DNA of 64,000 nt, taken from Pomphorhynchus laevis. Lineage: Eukaryota > Acanthocephala > Palaeacanthocephala > Echinorhynchida > Pomphorhynchidae. The position numbers and the translations under genes were made by a program. The notes beneath the pieces are model-generated. The model worked only from the letters and a program-made list of their open reading frames with translations. It did not search any database and had not been told where the DNA came from. Position 1 is the first letter of the stretch, and each line of letters begins with the position of its first letter. This document shows positions 33,330 through 45,300 of this stretch, in pieces. Location of the stretch: the NCBI GenBank assembly GCA_012934845.2, contig WNNJ02000147.1:1-64000 (forward strand), in the 5' to 3' direction.

Positions 33330-35860
33330 AGATTTGTTCTTGTTCGATGTTCCGAGCGCATCCAAAAGCTTCGTTACGCCAGTACCGAACGCTCCGAGTG
33401 TTTAATCCCAAATCACGTGAACGAGTATTGATGCTCGGCGAGATCGCTGCACGTGGTCCGTTAATTCTCTTCGGCGCGCTGGGCGACGCTCCCTGCAAAA
33501 GAGGCGGCGTCTGACTGGTAGCTGGATACCAGAATATTTAATCATGCAAAATCCCATTCCAAGATACGACCAGCGTCTCAGGGTAACAATGTAGCGCCGT
33601 CCGATTTCTGGCCGTCGTTTCACGATAAAGCGGACGTCTCCAGTCTTGAGGGAAATCCCGCGGCTTGGACCGCCATCCGAAGGAGCATATTTTTTTCGAT
33701 AAACTTAGATGACGAGCTTTAGAATGCCGCCTATCCAGTGCTTGTAAACTTCCGTTCATTACAGTTCACCACATTTACACACGTAAGGCTGACTGCCGTG
33801 TACACTTAGCCTCAACGCAATGACCTGAGACAAATATAGATAGTCGAAGCGGGTGTCGCCGGAGGCAATCGGAATATTCAAGAAAATCACCGAACAATCT
33901 GAAGGATAGGCAAGCAGCTGTGCTCGACATTTTGATGTTTCTGCTTAGTCGATCAGGCGTTTATACAGCGCCTCATAGAGGTTTGTTGTCCATCGTTTTT
34001 GAGAAAGATTCCGATGGAACAGCATATCTTAATTCAGCGCTCCAACTCCTAATAGCATCGTTGAAATCTGGATGTTTCGTATTGGTTTTAATAAGTCGCC
34101 TACTAGACAATAGCAGCTTTACAAACACTTCTGTGTAACATGTAGACAATCCAAATGCTGGTATTGCGGTTTCGCCTGAAAGCCAAATTCTGAATCATCA
34201 TCGTCGAATTAGCAAGGTTGCTTGTCGTCATGCTTTGAAGTGCAAACGTACATTTAAAATGGTTGACAGCAGAATCCGCACTTCCCCGTCGAATTCTCAC
34301 AACTATCGCTTCGAAAGCAAGGGGGCGAACCTTAACAAGAAGCCAATATTTAGCAAGAGCATACAGCTTCGCAATAAAATGAAAGCGTTGCGCGCGCTGA
34401 GCCTCGTCAAACGGCTCCCAGCACAGTTGAGTTCGGAGACTGCATCACTAAGTGCGTTGTCAATAGCAGCATCGCCCTCCCCAGTGGCGCTCAAAACAAC
34501 GTTGTATCAGCCGTGGCAACTCTCTTGCATCCGTGTAGTTTATTCGCGATTAGTCGGTATGTGACTTCATTTTCGGTGAACACTTGGCACTTCGTGGCGT
34601 TGAGGAACAACTATATTTCTGTGCCTAACTCCTTGATTGTTTGGGTGTTATACATAACCTCATCAGGTGTTTATCCCAAGACACATACTTCTAGATACTA
34701 CCAAACGTTTAGACCAGACATAAGCCTATGGGCTAGGTCATATACTGTTAGACAAAAAGCATAGGTTCAAAAGAATCCCCCTACTGGGCACTTTCTTGCT
34801 ATTTGATACAAATGTTGACAAACAAGAGGCCTGTTTGACTGTAGTAGCAGAGTTTGACAAATAAAAATATCTCTGGGATATCTGGCGCCGTGTAACTCAA
34901 TACAGCATCTCAGCTTCCACAGTTGAATGCATTTGTGAACTCGAGCTTTAATATGGCACGATCACTCCCCGCCATACTGTCAGAAACGTTATGGTAGCGT
35001 GAACACTGCATTCCTGTGCAGCCAAACTGCACAGGAATAAGTCAATCTACGCCTAGCTCCGTTGCAAACTACGTAACAAATTTTACCGCTAGGCTTCTTA
35101 TTGTGAAGCCCACTGCTATCGGTCGTACACCGACGTCTTTTTGGCTCCGCAAAATGTTTGCGCTATCTTATTGGGCACTTTCACACTCATAATCACGAAT
35201 AACAATTTTGTTAGCGACAGTGATAATCTGCCCGCGGTTGGTCCGGATGTATAAGCGAGTAAATCTCGCAGGTGCATAGGTGTCAAACTATTGAATCCGA
35301 ACCCCAATGAGGGTAGAAAAGAGTTTAATATAGAGAGAAGCGATTTCGCAGTCACTACCGGAAAAGGTCTGCCAAGTTCCACTGCTGGTGTCAAAAGTTA
35401 AGTGTTTGACTTTCGCATTAGGTGAAAGCCTAGAATTTCTGCGTAGGTTGCATAATCGTACGGTATCGAGGCAGCTGGTATCAAATACATGCATTGCAAA
35501 GTGCTGCCAAGAGAGAAGTCCTCACAGATGAATCTATCCGATTCCGAGGCACTTGAAGGGATGCTTTGGAAAACATAATAGACGCAACCATGTTAACTCA
35601 TCAGACGGATCACACGCAACTACGTTCACTAATTCGGCTAGTTTAGCCGAGGCAGGTAGTCGAGTTCCACGAAGAATGTGGCGGATGGCACGCACGTTGT
35701 CGATCAAGAGCTTCAGGCTGACCAAGCGCAAATCGGTCGGCACAGGTCTGATTGGGCTGTCTGACGGAGGCTTTTGAGGTACATTGTAAAGTCGAAGCGG
35801 TTGATGTCTTAGTCGCATTCTAATCATCTGGGCGATCGCGAAACCCAACCGTTATTTCTT
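33330..35860 (-). mobile_element. RLE-type non-LTR retrotransposon, subfamily A, decayed
   Basis: Minus-strand pieces in order: a segment around CDPSDELTWLRLLCFPKHP (35534-35848), the thumb-side block GFGFNSLTPMHLRDLL (about 35245-35300), and a fragment LTRLSARNAFILLRSC. The nuclease reads SDGATLLP and GRILEWDFA (about 33560-33610) and ends with TLGAFGTGVTKLLDALG. The SDGATLLP..G..L.WD wording is the same as in the copy at 2160-5310, so both belong to one subfamily. The central RT motifs are mostly lost. A 12-bp hairpin lies inside at 35010-35038. Confidence 0.75.
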
Positions 35861-36389
35861 CCGAAATCGATTTTGTAATCAGTTGAACAATTAGAATTAA
35901 TTTCTTCCATATATTTTTTATCAATATATTGAGAAAATAATGGCGTAAATCAAATTTTGAATCTAGTCAATTCACACAAATAGAGTTTTCAAATGAACTT
36001 GGGCATTGTATACTGTATTTACAATACGAATCAAATTATCTAACTAAGTCCAAAATAAAAAATAAAATAAATAAATAAAAATAGAAATGCTAAATCAATA
36101 AATCAAAATTTAAAAATTAGATAATAAATAATTAAATAATAAATAAATATAAATAATAAAAAAATAGCTATAAATAATAAATAATTGTCATGATATTTTA
36201 TAATTTAAATCAAGTTAAAATAAAAAATTTAAATTTAAAATATAAGTCATTTTTATGAATTGACTAATAAATAACAGACGTTGTATAAGAATAAGGATTA
36301 GTTGTCATTAGGAGGAACTGCTATGCTATCAGGTTTACGCCCTTATTCCTCGACTCAACATAGCAGTGGGGGCAAAACACGTGCTAACT
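35861..36389. other. Intergenic, AT-rich, nothing recognised
   Basis: Simple A/T-rich runs with repeated AATAAATAA words at 36050-36180. No gene or element found. Confidence 0.6.
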
Positions 36390-36482
36390 GCTTCTATGCA
36401 TACAACTTGACAATTATTGATCCTGGATTGTCCGGTAATTTCCTTGTCACTCTTACTCTTACTCAAACGAATATGGTCTTTT
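36390..36482 (+). mobile_element. CR1/L2-group LINE fragment (family D)
   Basis: It reads TIIDPGLSGNFLVTLTLT, matching SITDRGLSEHFLVTLSFT in the fuller copy at 55866-55930. A small orphan piece of the region after the endonuclease. Confidence 0.65.
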
Positions 36483-36539
36483 AAAACAATAGATGCTTAT
36501 TATCTTTTAAAATTATAAAAGTAGATGCATTGATATATT

Positions 36540-36632
36540 TATCGCATTCTAAACAAGAAATTTTATAAACAACTCCATCATTATCAAGTTTGGGTTTCTT
36601 TTTCAAAATGCTGTGTAGATTCGTTATTTTAC
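36540..36632 (-). mobile_element. Penelope-like GIY-YIG endonuclease fragment
   Basis: The minus strand reads LKKKPKLDNDGVVYKISCLE and then CDKYI, the usual start of the GIY-YIG domain of Penelope-like elements (VYKI.C..C...YIG). Only this short piece is seen. Confidence 0.55.
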
Positions 36633-36636
36633 AATT

Positions 36637-36912
36637 ATTATTCCAATACATACCAAAGTCAAAAGGCTATTCAGGCAGAGTCCAAAAAAATAAAAGCAAA
36701 TAGTCAGTCAACGTAGCTAATTAGGGTATTCCAGTGGTAGTGTTGAATGGCGGCATTGTTTACATATCCATTTGTAGCATAGTGATTTAAACGTTCTCAA
36801 ACTGGGGCTGCAACGACTTCCACAGGCAACGATTTCCAAATGTTAATTCCTCTCCTCGAGAGTCTATACACTTTTGGTAATCTGCCAAATCCAAATTTAT
36901 ACAAGAATATTA
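36637..36912 (-). mobile_element. CR1-like LINE 3' fragment (family B)
   Basis: This stretch is a close copy of 37564-37845, both starting at TTATTCCAATACATAC, and covers the last coding residues and 3' end of the element. Confidence 0.75.
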
Positions 36913-37563
36913 TAAATAATATTATAAATTATAAATAATTTTAAAACGCGTGCAAAAATATTTTATCCCTGGAATCGTGTTTGAAGAGACTTGAAATTTC
37001 AAAGCTTAATATCTCTAAAGCTTAATATTGTAACACACTTTTTTAAACTCTATTGCAATAAAGAGAAAAAGCACCTCTATAACACATTTTGGCCTTAGTC
37101 TTATTTAGTAATTATTGAATATATTAATTTATAAATAATAAAAGTAAAACTTAATAAATAACACGTAACTAAGATTACCAAATAAGGTTACTTTACGCGT
37201 GAATTGCAATAACCTTCATCGATCCTTTCTGAGTTTAAGACACTATGGATAATAATTATCCACAAAAATGTAAACGCTTTTCATTGATATGCACTGTGCT
37301 TTAGCATAATTTACATAGACACAAATATCGTAATTTGTTGTTATTTCATATTATATCAATCCAAATTCAAAATAATTCACCGTTTGAATAGTTTATGTGT
37401 AGCTGAGCTAACAGTATGTTCGCTTAAACGATTACATGGAATCACAATTCTTTGTCCTAATTGAATTGTTTTGATCCGTACATTTCAGTGACGAATGAGA
37501 TAAAGGGAATAATCCCGCAAAACTTGGGTAGATCGAATATTCAACAGTCCACGCAAAACTTGA

Positions 37564-39190
37564 TGTTCTTTGTGGAATATTATTATTCCAATACATACTA
37601 AAGCCAAAAGGCTATTCAGGCAGAGTCCAAAAAAGCAAATAGTCAGTCAACGTAGCTAATTAGGGTACTCCAGTGGTAGTGTTGAATGGCGGCATTGTTC
37701 ATATCCATTTGTAGCAACGTGATTTAAACGTTCTCAAACTGGGGGCTGCAACGACTTCCTCAGTCAACGAATTCCACATGTTAATTCTTCTCTTCTAGAG
37801 TCTATACACTTTTGGTAATCTGCCAAATCCAAATTTATACAAGACTCTGCTATGTCCCCTCAACTTACCTACCCGCCTAGTGATTACATCGGTGGGATAA
37901 CCCACCGCATCACTCGACATATGCCAAAGACATAGCATTTCTAAGGATATGAACATCTCACGTACCGACAACATCCCAATACGACTTAGACGTAAATAAT
38001 AGTCAATACCACTTGAGCCTCGATCCGCGCCTAAGAATATACTCCAGGTCAAATAATTCTTGCTTAGTGACAGGGAAACAAGCCTGAGTGCAGTAACACA
38101 CTGTGTTACTGCACTGTGTGAGTGCACAGTGTGTTACTGCACTTAGTACACTGTTTGAGTGCACACACCTCACACACAAAATTGGAAAGACCTATTCGAT
38201 AGAAATTGCCTGACCCACTCACATATATATGAATGGAGTCCATATTGATACAGTAAAGACACTATGCCGTCGTGTGGTACCATATCAAAAGCTTTCGAAA
38301 AATCAAGGAATACTGTATAAACCTGAAACTCAACCCCAGATCATCAGCCCATTTTTAACGCGCAGTTAGTAGGTTAGTAAGGCATAAACGTCCGATCCTG
38401 AAACGATGTTGAGATTCAACCAATATGTGTTTACGATCCAAATGATTCCTGATTCTACTAGCAATGATTTTTTCTAAAAGTTTGCAGAATACGCTGATCA
38501 AGCTAATGGGCCGAAAGTCCGCGCAAAAGCTAGCAGGATGCTTTTCGGGAATAGGCACCACAATTGCATACTTCCAACTGACAGGAATCTATGATATGTC
38601 CAAGCTGTATCTGAAGAACATAGTTAAATCATTGCTCAGTACATTCGCTAGGGATTTAACGAGGAAGGGGACAATATTGTCTCATCCCGGAGATGTAAAC
38701 GGATCGAGCTTCATAACCTCGTTCAACATCTCATCCACTCTGAGTGCACGAACACAACACCGATGAGCAACCGGGGCATACTTCCAACTAAAGTCATGCA
38801 GTTTGTTAGAGGTCAAAGCCCGCACCAAGAAGCCGTCAGCTAAATGTTGGGCGAATAGAGACGGCTCGGTCAGTTTCAGTTGGCGTTTAAATTGAGCTAA
38901 TTGTGGCGACAAGAGTTCTGTTGTTTATTACATAAGATCAAAGCCTCCTAGGATACAAAGATGCATTCCTGGCGATACTATCTTCGTACGACTCTCGGCG
39001 ATGTAGGCACGTTTGGAAACAGGAGAACGGCTAAATTCGCGCCACAATTTGTTGCGGGATCTGATAGCATCAAGCAGCTCTCTGTCTAACCAAGGAGGGT
39101 GCCCATGCTTGGACTTGCAGGCACGTAGCGGAGCAAAGATATCAGAAATTCGCTTCAATTCATCATAAAGCAGATCAAAGACTACTAGAA
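37564..39190 (-). mobile_element. CR1-like LINE (family B), 5'-truncated and decayed
   Basis: Minus-strand pieces from 5' to 3': HGHPPWLDRELLDAIRSRNK (about 39050-39110), SPQLAQFKRQLKLTEPSLFA, then the reverse transcriptase start VPIPEKHPASFCADFRPISL with ISVFCKLLEKII (38464-38561), and the C-terminal arm ending in VLYKFGFGRLPKVYRL (37800-37860). The palm with the YADD box is not seen. Stops and frameshifts are frequent. A cluster of GTGCAGTAACAC hairpin repeats interrupts it at 38088-38142. Confidence 0.8.
38088..38142. repeat. Nested hairpin repeat GTGCAGTAACAC / GTGTTACTGCAC
   Basis: Perfect 12-bp arms at 38088-38099 and 38103-38114 with a 3-bp loop. A third arm lies at 38131-38142. It is inside the family B LINE and not expected from its coding sequence. 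Confidence 0.8.
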
Positions 39191-39249
39191 CCTCTAAACC
39201 AAAGTGAATACGAAGACTATCACAGATACCCTTTGGGAAGCTTGCAGCT

Positions 39250-41520
39250 AGTTGACTAGCATCAGCTAGTTGACTAGTATGCGATGGGCGGGTGTATAAG
39301 CATAAATGAGGGTGTCATCGGCGTATTGCATGACGCTAAAGGAGTAATCTGTACCCTCCTTTCCAATCAACGGAAAGCGGATTAGAAAGGAGGGTACAGA
39401 TTGGATGAAGGGAGATAAACGTTGATCTGTATTTAGATGATGCGTTCTAAAAGCTTAAAAAAAAGTAGGGATGAGTAAAATCATCCCTACTGATTAGGAA
39501 TCACGGAGAGACGGAGTTAGCAAGCGGATATCACGTCTAAGTGATAAGTTCTATAATCGAGAAGCATAACATAGCCGACACTTTGAAAGTAGGAATCGGA
39601 TATCAAACAATTGGGTACAGTGCAAGCTACGGTGAGGGGTGAGGCTTGAAGGGCAAGAGAAGATCGAGAGTGGATGTGAGTTCAGAGTCGAAAAGTAAGG
39701 CGTGATCGTGAGGAGAGGAAGATATTATTGTGGGAAGGATATACAGATTTGAGTAAGGCAGAGCGGAGAAGAAGGAGGTCAAGATTTCTCCAAGGGAGAC
39801 GTAGGATGGTAGGTGTGATAAGCGGGGTGTGGTAGGAAGTGAGACCAATGGTAACGAGAAAGTGGTCAATAGATCAGAATCGGAGATTGACAGTGAGGTG
39901 TAGGCAGCAGAATGATTGGGAACAGCGATGATATCTAGTACCCGTTAAAGATATGTGTAGGGACAGTGGAGATGAGCTTGTAGTTGTTGAATAGAATGTG
40001 GATGAACCGGATGAAATCAGTGGAAGAGGGGTGGTCGAGGCGGATGTTGAAGTCGCCAATAACGAGTAAAAGGATGGAGGACAAAGAACAGTGGGACAGG
40101 AGGTCAGCGAGTTCGGTAAAAATAAGGAGGTAGGAGCTGATGAACCAAGACGATATACAATAACGAAATCTAAAGTGATCGGGCTGGAAGAGCGGCAAGT
40201 CAGCAATTAAAAGAGGAAGGACTGAAAAGAGGAGTGATTTTGCAAAAAGGCGCGGGGTGATGGGCAATTGCGATAATGTCGTCATGATCAGAGAATTTAG
40301 AGGGGGTGAGCTGAGGGGGCGAATGTATTCGAATAGTGAGTAGCTGGCAGGGAGCAGACATCGAATGGAGAGGTTGTCGGAATCGGAGTGCCAGGATTCG
40401 GTGAGGCGGAATAGATCGATGAATTCCTTGGTGAATAGGTTGAGGATGAGATCGGATTTATGGAGAATATATCTAGTGTTGAGGAAGCCGAGGCGGAAGC
40501 CGTGTGTGATTGTGAAAGTGGCAAGCGGAGAAGACACATAGGGAGAGATGGAACGCCATCGAATTTTAGGGCGGGTGTGGACAACTTGAAAATTTCCGTC
40601 GATGTTTCGGATGGAGAGATATGTTTCGCCGTTTTCCTCGCGATGGCGTTTTTTGATGCGGACGGAAGAGAGTTGAGCGATTTTATAGGGAGTGCGATAC
40701 GTAAAAATTCGAGTGGCTGAAGAGTAAATGAGTTTAAATCGTTGGGAGGGCATAGGACGCGTGAGAGCGATGCTTGAAAACAATTTCAGGAGAGAAGGCT
40801 GAAAAGGATTAGGTTTAAAAGATTTGATTAGGCGGATAAATTCGACAGTGGAGATGTCGTTGAAAAAAGATGGTTTACCCACATGAAAAATAAACGAGAG
40901 AATGGATCCGGAGGCGGAAGCATCGTGGTCAAGACGTGCTTGTGAATATAAGGAGGTGGAAGTAGTGATATTTGTGACGATGACGCAACGATCGCTAGAA
41001 GGAAAGCGTTTTCGTGAAGGAGGACGAGTAACGTGAGTGGGTTAGATTACGATAAGAAAGCTATGAGTTGATGATATGAAGGAAGTAGGTTCGACAGCGG
41101 GAGGCAAAGAGGATATGGATAATATAGAGGTTGGCAAGCGATGTGAGGAAAGGTTATGAGTGGAAGGATTGTGAAGGTTGGTGGACGTGATTTTGATTGA
41201 TGGCTGTAGGTTATTGAGTAACGAGGCAGGATGTCGGGACGGGTGTGTCGTGATTTTGATTGACGAAACGGGATGTCGGGGTTGAGAAATAACGTCGGAA
41301 ACGTCGGGGTAGTTTGAGAGTGGACGTGTTGGATTTTGATATGCGCTTGTGGGATAAGTTGTGGATTAGTTTGTTTACACAAAATCCACATATGAAGTCT
41401 TCTTTATACTTACTGTTATCGCAGGCGATTATGGTCCAGACACTGCAGTCGTGTGTCGATCACTGTACTTGTAGTTAAGCACAGTTGGTGTCGGTCATAG
41501 CTTTAAATTACCTCCTCTCA
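39250..41520 (-). mobile_element. CR1/L2-group LINE (family D), internally deleted
   Basis: The minus strand carries an ORF1-like domain fused in one frame to the endonuclease (39935-40882): a block KRHREENGETYLSIRNIDGN, then FRLGFLNTRYILHKS, the LTESWHSDSD segment and IGDFNIRLDHP. Downstream are bits of the pre-RT region (39627-39869) and the RT box VMQYADDTLIYA (about 39290-39340). Most of the reverse transcriptase is missing at a junction marked by a hairpin (39346-39402). The 5' end near 41400-41520 is proline- and serine-rich. Confidence 0.82.
39346..39402. repeat. Hairpin of 23-bp arms at a LINE deletion junction
   Basis: Arms 39346-39368 and 39380-39402 pair with one mismatch across an 11-bp loop. 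Compared with the copy at 47280-47700, the left arm is a templated inverted copy of the right arm, placed where about 320 bp are missing. Confidence 0.85.
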
Positions 41521-41689
41521 AAAATGTCCTTGTCTGTTTAAGATGTTACTGCAACTAATCGACGAGCGCAGGGAACCGATCTGCAACTGATTGGATTGAT
41601 CTGCAACTGATTGAATTGATCTGTAATGTAAGAATTTAATGTAAGTAGTTATAACCATAAAACTTTTAGCGATTCATGTAAAATTCGGA

Positions 41690-42110
41690 AGGATTCATAA
41701 AGCAGCATCACTTCTCTTCCCTAAAAAGAGAAGCGATCTGCATCGCTACTCTTCCCTAAAATCGATTACTGCCTCATTCTTTTCGCCAATTCTTCAAAAT
41801 CCATAATCCTACCCCTACCACACATCATCAACTCCGCCGTTCGAGTGCTCCTTCGTCTCCGTCGCTTCGACCACACATCCACATATCTTGACCAACTCTC
41901 CTGGCCCACCATCGACATCCGCATCCAACTACGCCTTCTTCTCGTCTCATCGCTGTCGTCTCCCCATTATTCATCAGCCTCCTTTTCTTAGACGACACTC
42001 GCCCCACCTCTCTATCGCTGCGTTCCCGACTCCAACAAATACGGTCTCCGTTCCATCCTCGTCGCCGCCTTACTCGCCTGGAGTAAGGCGGCGACGAGGA
42101 TGGAACAGAG
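41690..42110 (+). mobile_element. CR1/L2-group LINE 3' fragment (family D)
   Basis: It starts in the C-terminal region matching DYCLSLFANSPKS and RFDHTSTYL of other copies and is oriented opposite to the copy at 39.3-41.5 kb. It ends in a hairpin: 42046-42075 folds onto 42081-42110. Confidence 0.8.
42046..42110. repeat. Hairpin of 30-bp arms ending a LINE fragment
   Basis: The 25-bp inner arms (42051-42075 and 42081-42105) are perfect inverted copies round a 5-bp loop. The outer five pairs have one mismatch. The sequence turns back on itself where other copies run on. Confidence 0.9.
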
Positions 42111-42399
42111 TAAAACTGCAAACCACCTTAAATACTTATAATTAATTTTCTTACAAATATTATTATCAATACCGCAACAAATCAAGTTGAGGATAAAAAT
42201 TGTAATTTAACAGCGTTTAATGAAGGGTTTGTTTTTACTTTTAACATCGTGGAGAAATTTTATGATCATACATTAGTATGAACAAATTTTATTAACAATT
42301 CGAATGAGAATAGAGCATGCTTATAATATAGCATGTTATAAAATATAATAATAAGAATTTTCTTAAACAACTACATAACCGATAATAATAAAAAGAAAA

Positions 42400-45300
42400 A
42401 CAGCTAAGAAACAAAACAGTACAAGAAATCTACAACAAGTTTTGTCCAGTCTTCCAACAAATTTCGAATGCCTCAGTTCTAGCGGGATCTGAGCCCTCCA
42501 GCCGATCCAACACGCCGCTCTCCGACTGAACCACCCGGGATCTCTCACCCCCTCCGAAGAGTCCAATCAAGGCGGACTATGCTTGGAATTCGCGAGATGA
42601 GGAGCTTGAGAAACCTCAGTCTTTGCTCTGGTGGACGTCCTCTCGAAAATAAGACTAATCCTGAGATAGCCCAAGTACCCCCAGAGGTGCACTTGGGTTT
42701 TCCCATTAAACGACAGTTGTTAAGCCCGTTTTAGGGCCCACCTAGCTTTCTTCAGAATACGTTTAAGTCTATCTAGGTCAGCTTTCGCTGACCAGTTTAC
42801 TGTAACGGCGAACCCCAGATATTTTACTATACTTGTGAAGGTGGGGAGTGGTTGATTTGCAAATATTGAGGATAGAGCTAAAAGTGCTTATCTCTTCAAT
42901 TTTTTCTTAACAGGCAGGGGCGCCATAAAAAACGACCACCTGTGATTTCGAGGAGTTCAAAATAAGATTGGACATGGTTAACTGGTATTTTAATTTTTAA
43001 AAGAAACGGCTGATGTTCGAGACATCATCTTTGCACCTGCGTCCAGAGAATAGGGATGTGGTATCATCAGCGTATACAACTAGATGTTGATCACGTTTAA
43101 ATATCTTATATAGTTCGATGGAGGCAGCAATATATAAGATTGGAGAAAGTGGTGAGCCTTGGGCACACCCTAAATAGGGTAGAACTGACGTGCATAAGAT
43201 TCGTCTTTTTAATAGAACCACTTGAGTACACCAATATCTCCACCTGTTAACAATTCTAGCAGGCAACCCGAGAGACCTGAAAGAGTAGATGACGAAAGGA
43301 ATGGAGATAAGGTAAAATGCAGTAGAAAAATCTAGGAAAACAGTCACAGCAAGTTGATGATTGTTATTCCGGCAAAACTGATGCACTTCACCAATTGCTG
43401 AATGGACCGAGCACCCTTTGACAAAGTCATGAAAACTTGGTAAGATTAAATTACCTCTAATTAAATGATCGCCGATTCTATGCGCAAGCGCTTTTTCGTA
43501 GATAGAGATTAGGGAGTTATAAATCGAAATAGGCTACAGGTCTTTAGGACATGAGACCTTATTACGTTTTGGTAAAAAAAATTACCACTAATATTAATAC
43601 TGGCTACATCAGAAAGTGAGGCTAAAAGCAATGTGAGGGCCACTTATCTTCTTTGATCGGTTGTCAAAAGCTGACAGACCCGATAAGATAGTGGAGCGAC
43701 GGAATTGGAGGTCCCCGGAAGTGGACCCCAAGAGTTAAGGATATCTGTAACAGATAAGTTCCTGCTCCTGCAGTCACCCCTAGACGGGATTGGTTTGGGA
43801 GATTGAGTGGCTCCATAGTTGTGAAGGGATAGTGACTCTTCCATAACTCTCTCAAAGCCAATGATCCCAATCCAACCCACAGCCCTTTCCTTCTAGCAGA
43901 CAAACTTCTCTTTCTTGAATATCTTCCAAAAGGAAGACTTAGAAGGTTGAATGTGAGCAAGGCTCGCCCTATCCCTGCTCAACTGGAACCTATATCTAGA
44001 GCTCCAGTATTCATTCGAGAGGGCCTATTTGGCAGAAACAGAGAGATTGGGAAGGTGTAGCACTTTAACCAGGACCTTGAGTTTTGTTAAATTGGGATTG
44101 TAAATGCGACATATATAGGTCGTATAAAGCAACGCTGTAGCTTGCGATGAAATTCGGTCAAATTTAAGTTAAATTGGGTACTTAAATTGGGGAAGGTGGT
44201 TTGTGAATAAGATAGTCGTTCATGTTCCTGTGGAATGCTTAAGAGAGGTATGAATTAAATTCGGTCAAACTCTCATTACCAATTCTAGGGAAAAGTTGAA
44301 TAGCTGCCTGAAAGAAGGCACTCTGATAGGATCAAAGTAAAACCTCCTTCTAAGCAACGTATCTTCCTCCAACCGCCATCGAATTAGGTCATGAGAGGTA
44401 GTCTTGTGTTGTCGCGACTGCTCAGTACAGATGGGTTTCAACAACCACATCTTATGTAGCAGTAAAATGTCGAGAGAATTAATTGTTGAGCAATTAAGGT
44501 TGGTGAAGGTGGTTTATGAATAAGATAGTCGTTTATGTTCCTGTGGATTGCTGCATTAATCCAACGACTAGTTCTGTCGTTGAAGTCACCGAGTAACATG
44601 TTATAGCCACTACCCAATATACGATCCAGGAGGTCACGGTTCTTGTGAATTTCTCCTGACCGGATATAGATATTGGCTATGTTGATGCGTTTACCCTTTT
44701 TATAGTGATATAGCTAAAGAAGACAGGTATGGACAAGAATAGTTTTACAGGAGGGAAGATCTTAAAGAGCACTTAACTAGGGTTAGAAGACCTTGAGATG
44801 AAGAGGAGGGAGCTGGTGGGTATAAATGTGCTTAGGGGCTTAGGGATAAATCGAGTAATGTCCTGGGGGAGACGGATAGACCGCGTCTCCTGAAGGACTA
44901 TGACATTTGCGTCTATACAAGAAAGAAGGCTAAAGGCAGAAGCACCTCCCGAGTTCCACTAAAGTATATTCAGTGTAAAAGGCTCTTTACTAATTTGCAT
45001 TGTGTTAATTCAGCTGTAGTGGGATTGCCTAACTTTAGCAGTAGCCAGACGAGAGAAGGGTGCCCTTCTCACTCCCTTCCCCTCTAGGAGAAGACACTTG
45101 CCTACCGGCATTGTCTTCGTTTCTCGGGCTATCGCCCATTACGATCCATTAGTCCTTGAAAGTTTCTTCGGAGCTAAAGGCGGTCTTACAGCAGGCCTCT
45201 TCTTAGACCCCTGTGGTCTCTTGGCCTTGGAGAAAACAAGAAGAGGGGAACGCAATTCCACATGTATTTTTAGTAAGTTGACAATAATGGATTTAAATTC

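Noticed and set aside
33310-33960. A GC-rich stretch that first looked like ribosomal DNA
   Set aside because: It reads as the restriction-like endonuclease end of subfamily A (WDFA and the AFG tail). No rRNA landmark was found.
41828-42121. Arginine-rich minus-strand frames opposite family D LINE copies, also at 40460-40720, 46647-46895 and 48548-48799
   Set aside because: They mirror the LINE coding strand. The true motifs read on the other strand.
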